Shown here in pieces: positions 62,705 through 64,000 of a stretch of DNA of 64,000 nucleotides. Under the pieces are notes generated by a model. It did not search any database and was not told where the DNA came from. It saw only the letters and a program-made list of their open reading frames with translations. A program made the translations under genes and the position numbers. The stretch's first letter is position 1, and each line of letters opens with the position of its first letter. This DNA is from MED-G105 sp038522945. GTDB taxonomy: Bacteria; Pseudomonadota; Alphaproteobacteria; Caulobacterales; Parvularculaceae. The stretch is taken from the NCBI GenBank assembly GCA_038522945.1, contig JBCBJV010000005.1:124001-188000 (forward strand), written 5' to 3'.

Positions 62705-64000
62705 ATGGCTGCCAGCGAAGCGGTCGCAACGCTGGAGACGATCTTTGCACGGGCGTCTGGGGCGGGTAGGGCTGGTATCGCCGTCTACCGATTATCGGGG
62801 CCCGGTAGTTTTACACTCCTTGAAAAGCTCACCGGGAAGCAGGCCACGCCGGGGCGGATTGTTAGAGCGAAGCTGTACGCGCCCCCCAATATCGGCGGAG
62901 ACCGGACGTCAGAACTAATCGATGACGGGCTTGTATTGAGCTTTAAAGCCCCCCGCAGTTTCACCGGCGAGGACGTCGTTGAACTTCATCTCCATGGCTC
63001 CGTTGCCGTCGAGCGGCGGGTTTACGAGGTCCTATCACAGCTCGGCGCACGGCTCGCTGAGCCCGGTGAATTTACGCGCCGTGCCCTGATCAATGGGAAA
63101 CTTGACCTTGCCCAAACCGAAGGGCTTGCTGACCTTATCGATGCCGAAACAGACCAGCAGAGACGCTTGGCCTTGGGACAGATGCGCGGACGTTTGTCGG
63201 AGGTCACAAAGGCCTGGCGGCAGCAGCTCATCGACATTCTCGCCCCCTTAGAGGCCGCAATTGACTTCCCTGACGAGGAAGACGTGCCGTCGGAAATTGC
63301 CGCTCGAGCACTGCCGGTGATCAACGAGCTTGAGGCAGCATTGGCTGAGTTTGAAGCGGCGTCTGCCATTGGGATTGGGATCAGGGAAGGCATCGACCTT
63401 GCGCTCATCGGGCCGCCAAATGCAGGTAAGTCATCCCTGCTTAATCGCCTGGCAAACTCCGAGCGGGCTATCGTGTCAGATGAGCCGGGGACCACCCGGG
63501 ATATTGTCGATATTCGTCTCGATATCGCTGGGTTGCCTGTCACCCTGTCTGATACGGCTGGCGTTCGCGATGAAACCAATAACGTCATCGAACAGATCGG
63601 TATGGCCAAAACCCTCAAAAAAGCGAAAGCCTCTCAGATTCGCTTATTGGTGTTGGATGTTTCACGTGAAACAAATTTTGGTACTACTCCGAATACCGAT
63701 GAAATTGAGAGCCTCGCAATCAGGTGCGGTGTTTCACGTGAAACGATCGATCTCCTGGAGCCCGGTGATATTGTCCTCTGCAATAAAGTAGACCTTCATC
63801 CGTACCATGAAGAATTAAAGCGGGGCGCAAAAGATGTCGGCGGGCTGACGATTGTGTTCGTTTCGGCAGAAACTGGCCTCGGGATCGACACCCTAAAAGA
63901 GTTGATTGAAGACCGTCTACGGACATTTGACTGCGAGGGAGCGGGCGCTTTACCGACGCGAGAGCGTCATGTTGAGGCGGTTGCTTTTGCTCGTGAGCAT
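62705..64000 (+). CDS. mnmE: tRNA-modification GTPase MnmE, 5' part (continues past window end)
   Basis: 432 codons are present. After the N-terminal folate-binding domain comes the G domain: P-loop GPPNAGKSS from residue 236, the DEPGTTRD switch, DTAG and NKVD at about 360. MnmE with MnmG modifies U34 of certain tRNAs. Between DTAG and NKVD two parS sites lie in frame, each encoding VSRET (residues 319-323 and 343-347). The C-terminal C(I/V)GK motif lies beyond the window. Confidence 0.95.
   Translation, partial: MAASEAVATLETIFARASGAGRAGIAVYRLSGPGSFTLLEKLTGKQATPGRIVRAKLYAPPNIGGDRTSELIDDGLVLSFKAPRSFTGEDVVELHLHGSVAVERRVYEVLSQLGARLAEPGEFTRRALINGKLDLAQTEGLADLIDAETDQQRRLALGQMRGRLSEVTKAWRQQLIDILAPLEAAIDFPDEEDVPSEIAARALPVINELEAALAEFEAASAIGIGIREGIDLALIGPPNAGKSSLLNRLANSERAIVSDEPGTTRDIVDIRLDIAGLPVTLSDTAGVRDETNNVIEQIGMAKTLKKAKASQIRLLVLDVSRETNFGTTPNTDEIESLAIRCGVSRETIDLLEPGDIVLCNKVDLHPYHEELKRGAKDVGGLTIVFVSAETGLGIDTLKELIEDRLRTFDCEGAGALPTRERHVEAVAFAREH
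63658..63673. promoter_or_regulatory. parS site 1 (perfect ParB-binding palindrome) inside mnmE
   Basis: TGTTTCACGTGAAACA is an exact 16-bp match to the parS consensus. It lies in the mnmE reading frame. Confidence 0.93.
63730..63745. promoter_or_regulatory. parS site 2 (one mismatch at the edge) inside mnmE
   Basis: TGTTTCACGTGAAACG matches parS at 15 of 16 positions; the inner 14-bp palindrome is perfect. It starts 72 bp (24 codons) after site 1, in the same frame. Confidence 0.9.

Noticed and set aside
1..64000. CRISPR arrays, rRNA or tRNA genes, insertion sequences, prophage
   Set aside because: I looked in the intergenic regions and saw no repeat-spacer pattern, cloverleaf, rRNA segment, transposase or integrase.

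Overview
The window is a 64 kb piece of an alphaproteobacterial chromosome that most likely spans its replication origin. The grouping hisB-hisH-hisA-hisF-hisE / hslV-hslU / smr-mltA-tim44-fxsA-secB-dnaQ / cckA-flhB-fliR-fliQ / coaE-aroE-maf-PDRP / hemE-hemJ-rho / mnmE is typical of Caulobacter-like lineages (Caulobacterales, Maricaulales, Parvularculales). I cannot name a genus. There are no rRNA, tRNA, CRISPR, insertion-sequence or prophage signatures.

Layout. 1-12.6 kb: the 3' end of the proton pyrophosphatase gene hppA, then an accessory stretch of single genes: a PEP-CTERM protein, a HAD phosphatase, small secreted proteins, threonine aldolase, two membrane proteins, a TIR-like/FGE-like membrane protein and comM. 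12.7-20.6 kb: a soluble hybrid kinase, an AmpG-like permease, a glycosyltransferase-like gene, a lipoprotein, and an adenosine kinase/hydrolase pair. 20.6-31.9 kb: the his operon on the minus strand, carrying an inserted CYTH/CHAD gene; then hslV and hslU on the plus strand, separated by three Tad-type pseudopilin genes. 32-38.5 kb: a membrane-anchored prephenate-dehydratase-like protein, then smr, mltA, tim44, fxsA, secB and dnaQ. 38.5-46.8 kb: cckA, flhB, fliR, fliQ, an amidohydrolase, fliE, flgC, flgB (all minus). 46.9-52.4 kb: patatin, DUF302 lipoprotein, AraC regulator, a proteasome-like Ntn-hydrolase with a partner gene, and two tiny membrane proteins. 52.4-55.4 kb: coaE, aroE, maf and PDRP with 4-nt overlaps. 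55.41-55.92 kb: the probable oriC. 55.9-64 kb: hemE, hemJ, rho, a SnoaL-like lipoprotein, fpr, a DUF1223 protein, a phosphodiesterase, a DUF6489 protein and the 5' part of mnmE.

The parts fit a cell-cycle-controlled chromosome. The hemE/PDRP intergenic region matches the known position of the Caulobacter origin, and genes point away from it on both sides. It carries a near-consensus CtrA box and DnaA-box-like elements. CckA, the kinase that feeds CtrA, is encoded 15 kb away. About 7.8 kb from the putative origin, the mnmE reading frame contains two ParB-binding parS palindromes, one perfect. The main candidates for undescribed biology are the in-gene parS pair, the proteasome-like protein with its partner, the membrane-tethered prephenate-dehydratase/ACT-like protein, the TIR-TM-FGE-like protein, and the split hslVU locus with a terminator hairpin ending next to the hslU start codon.
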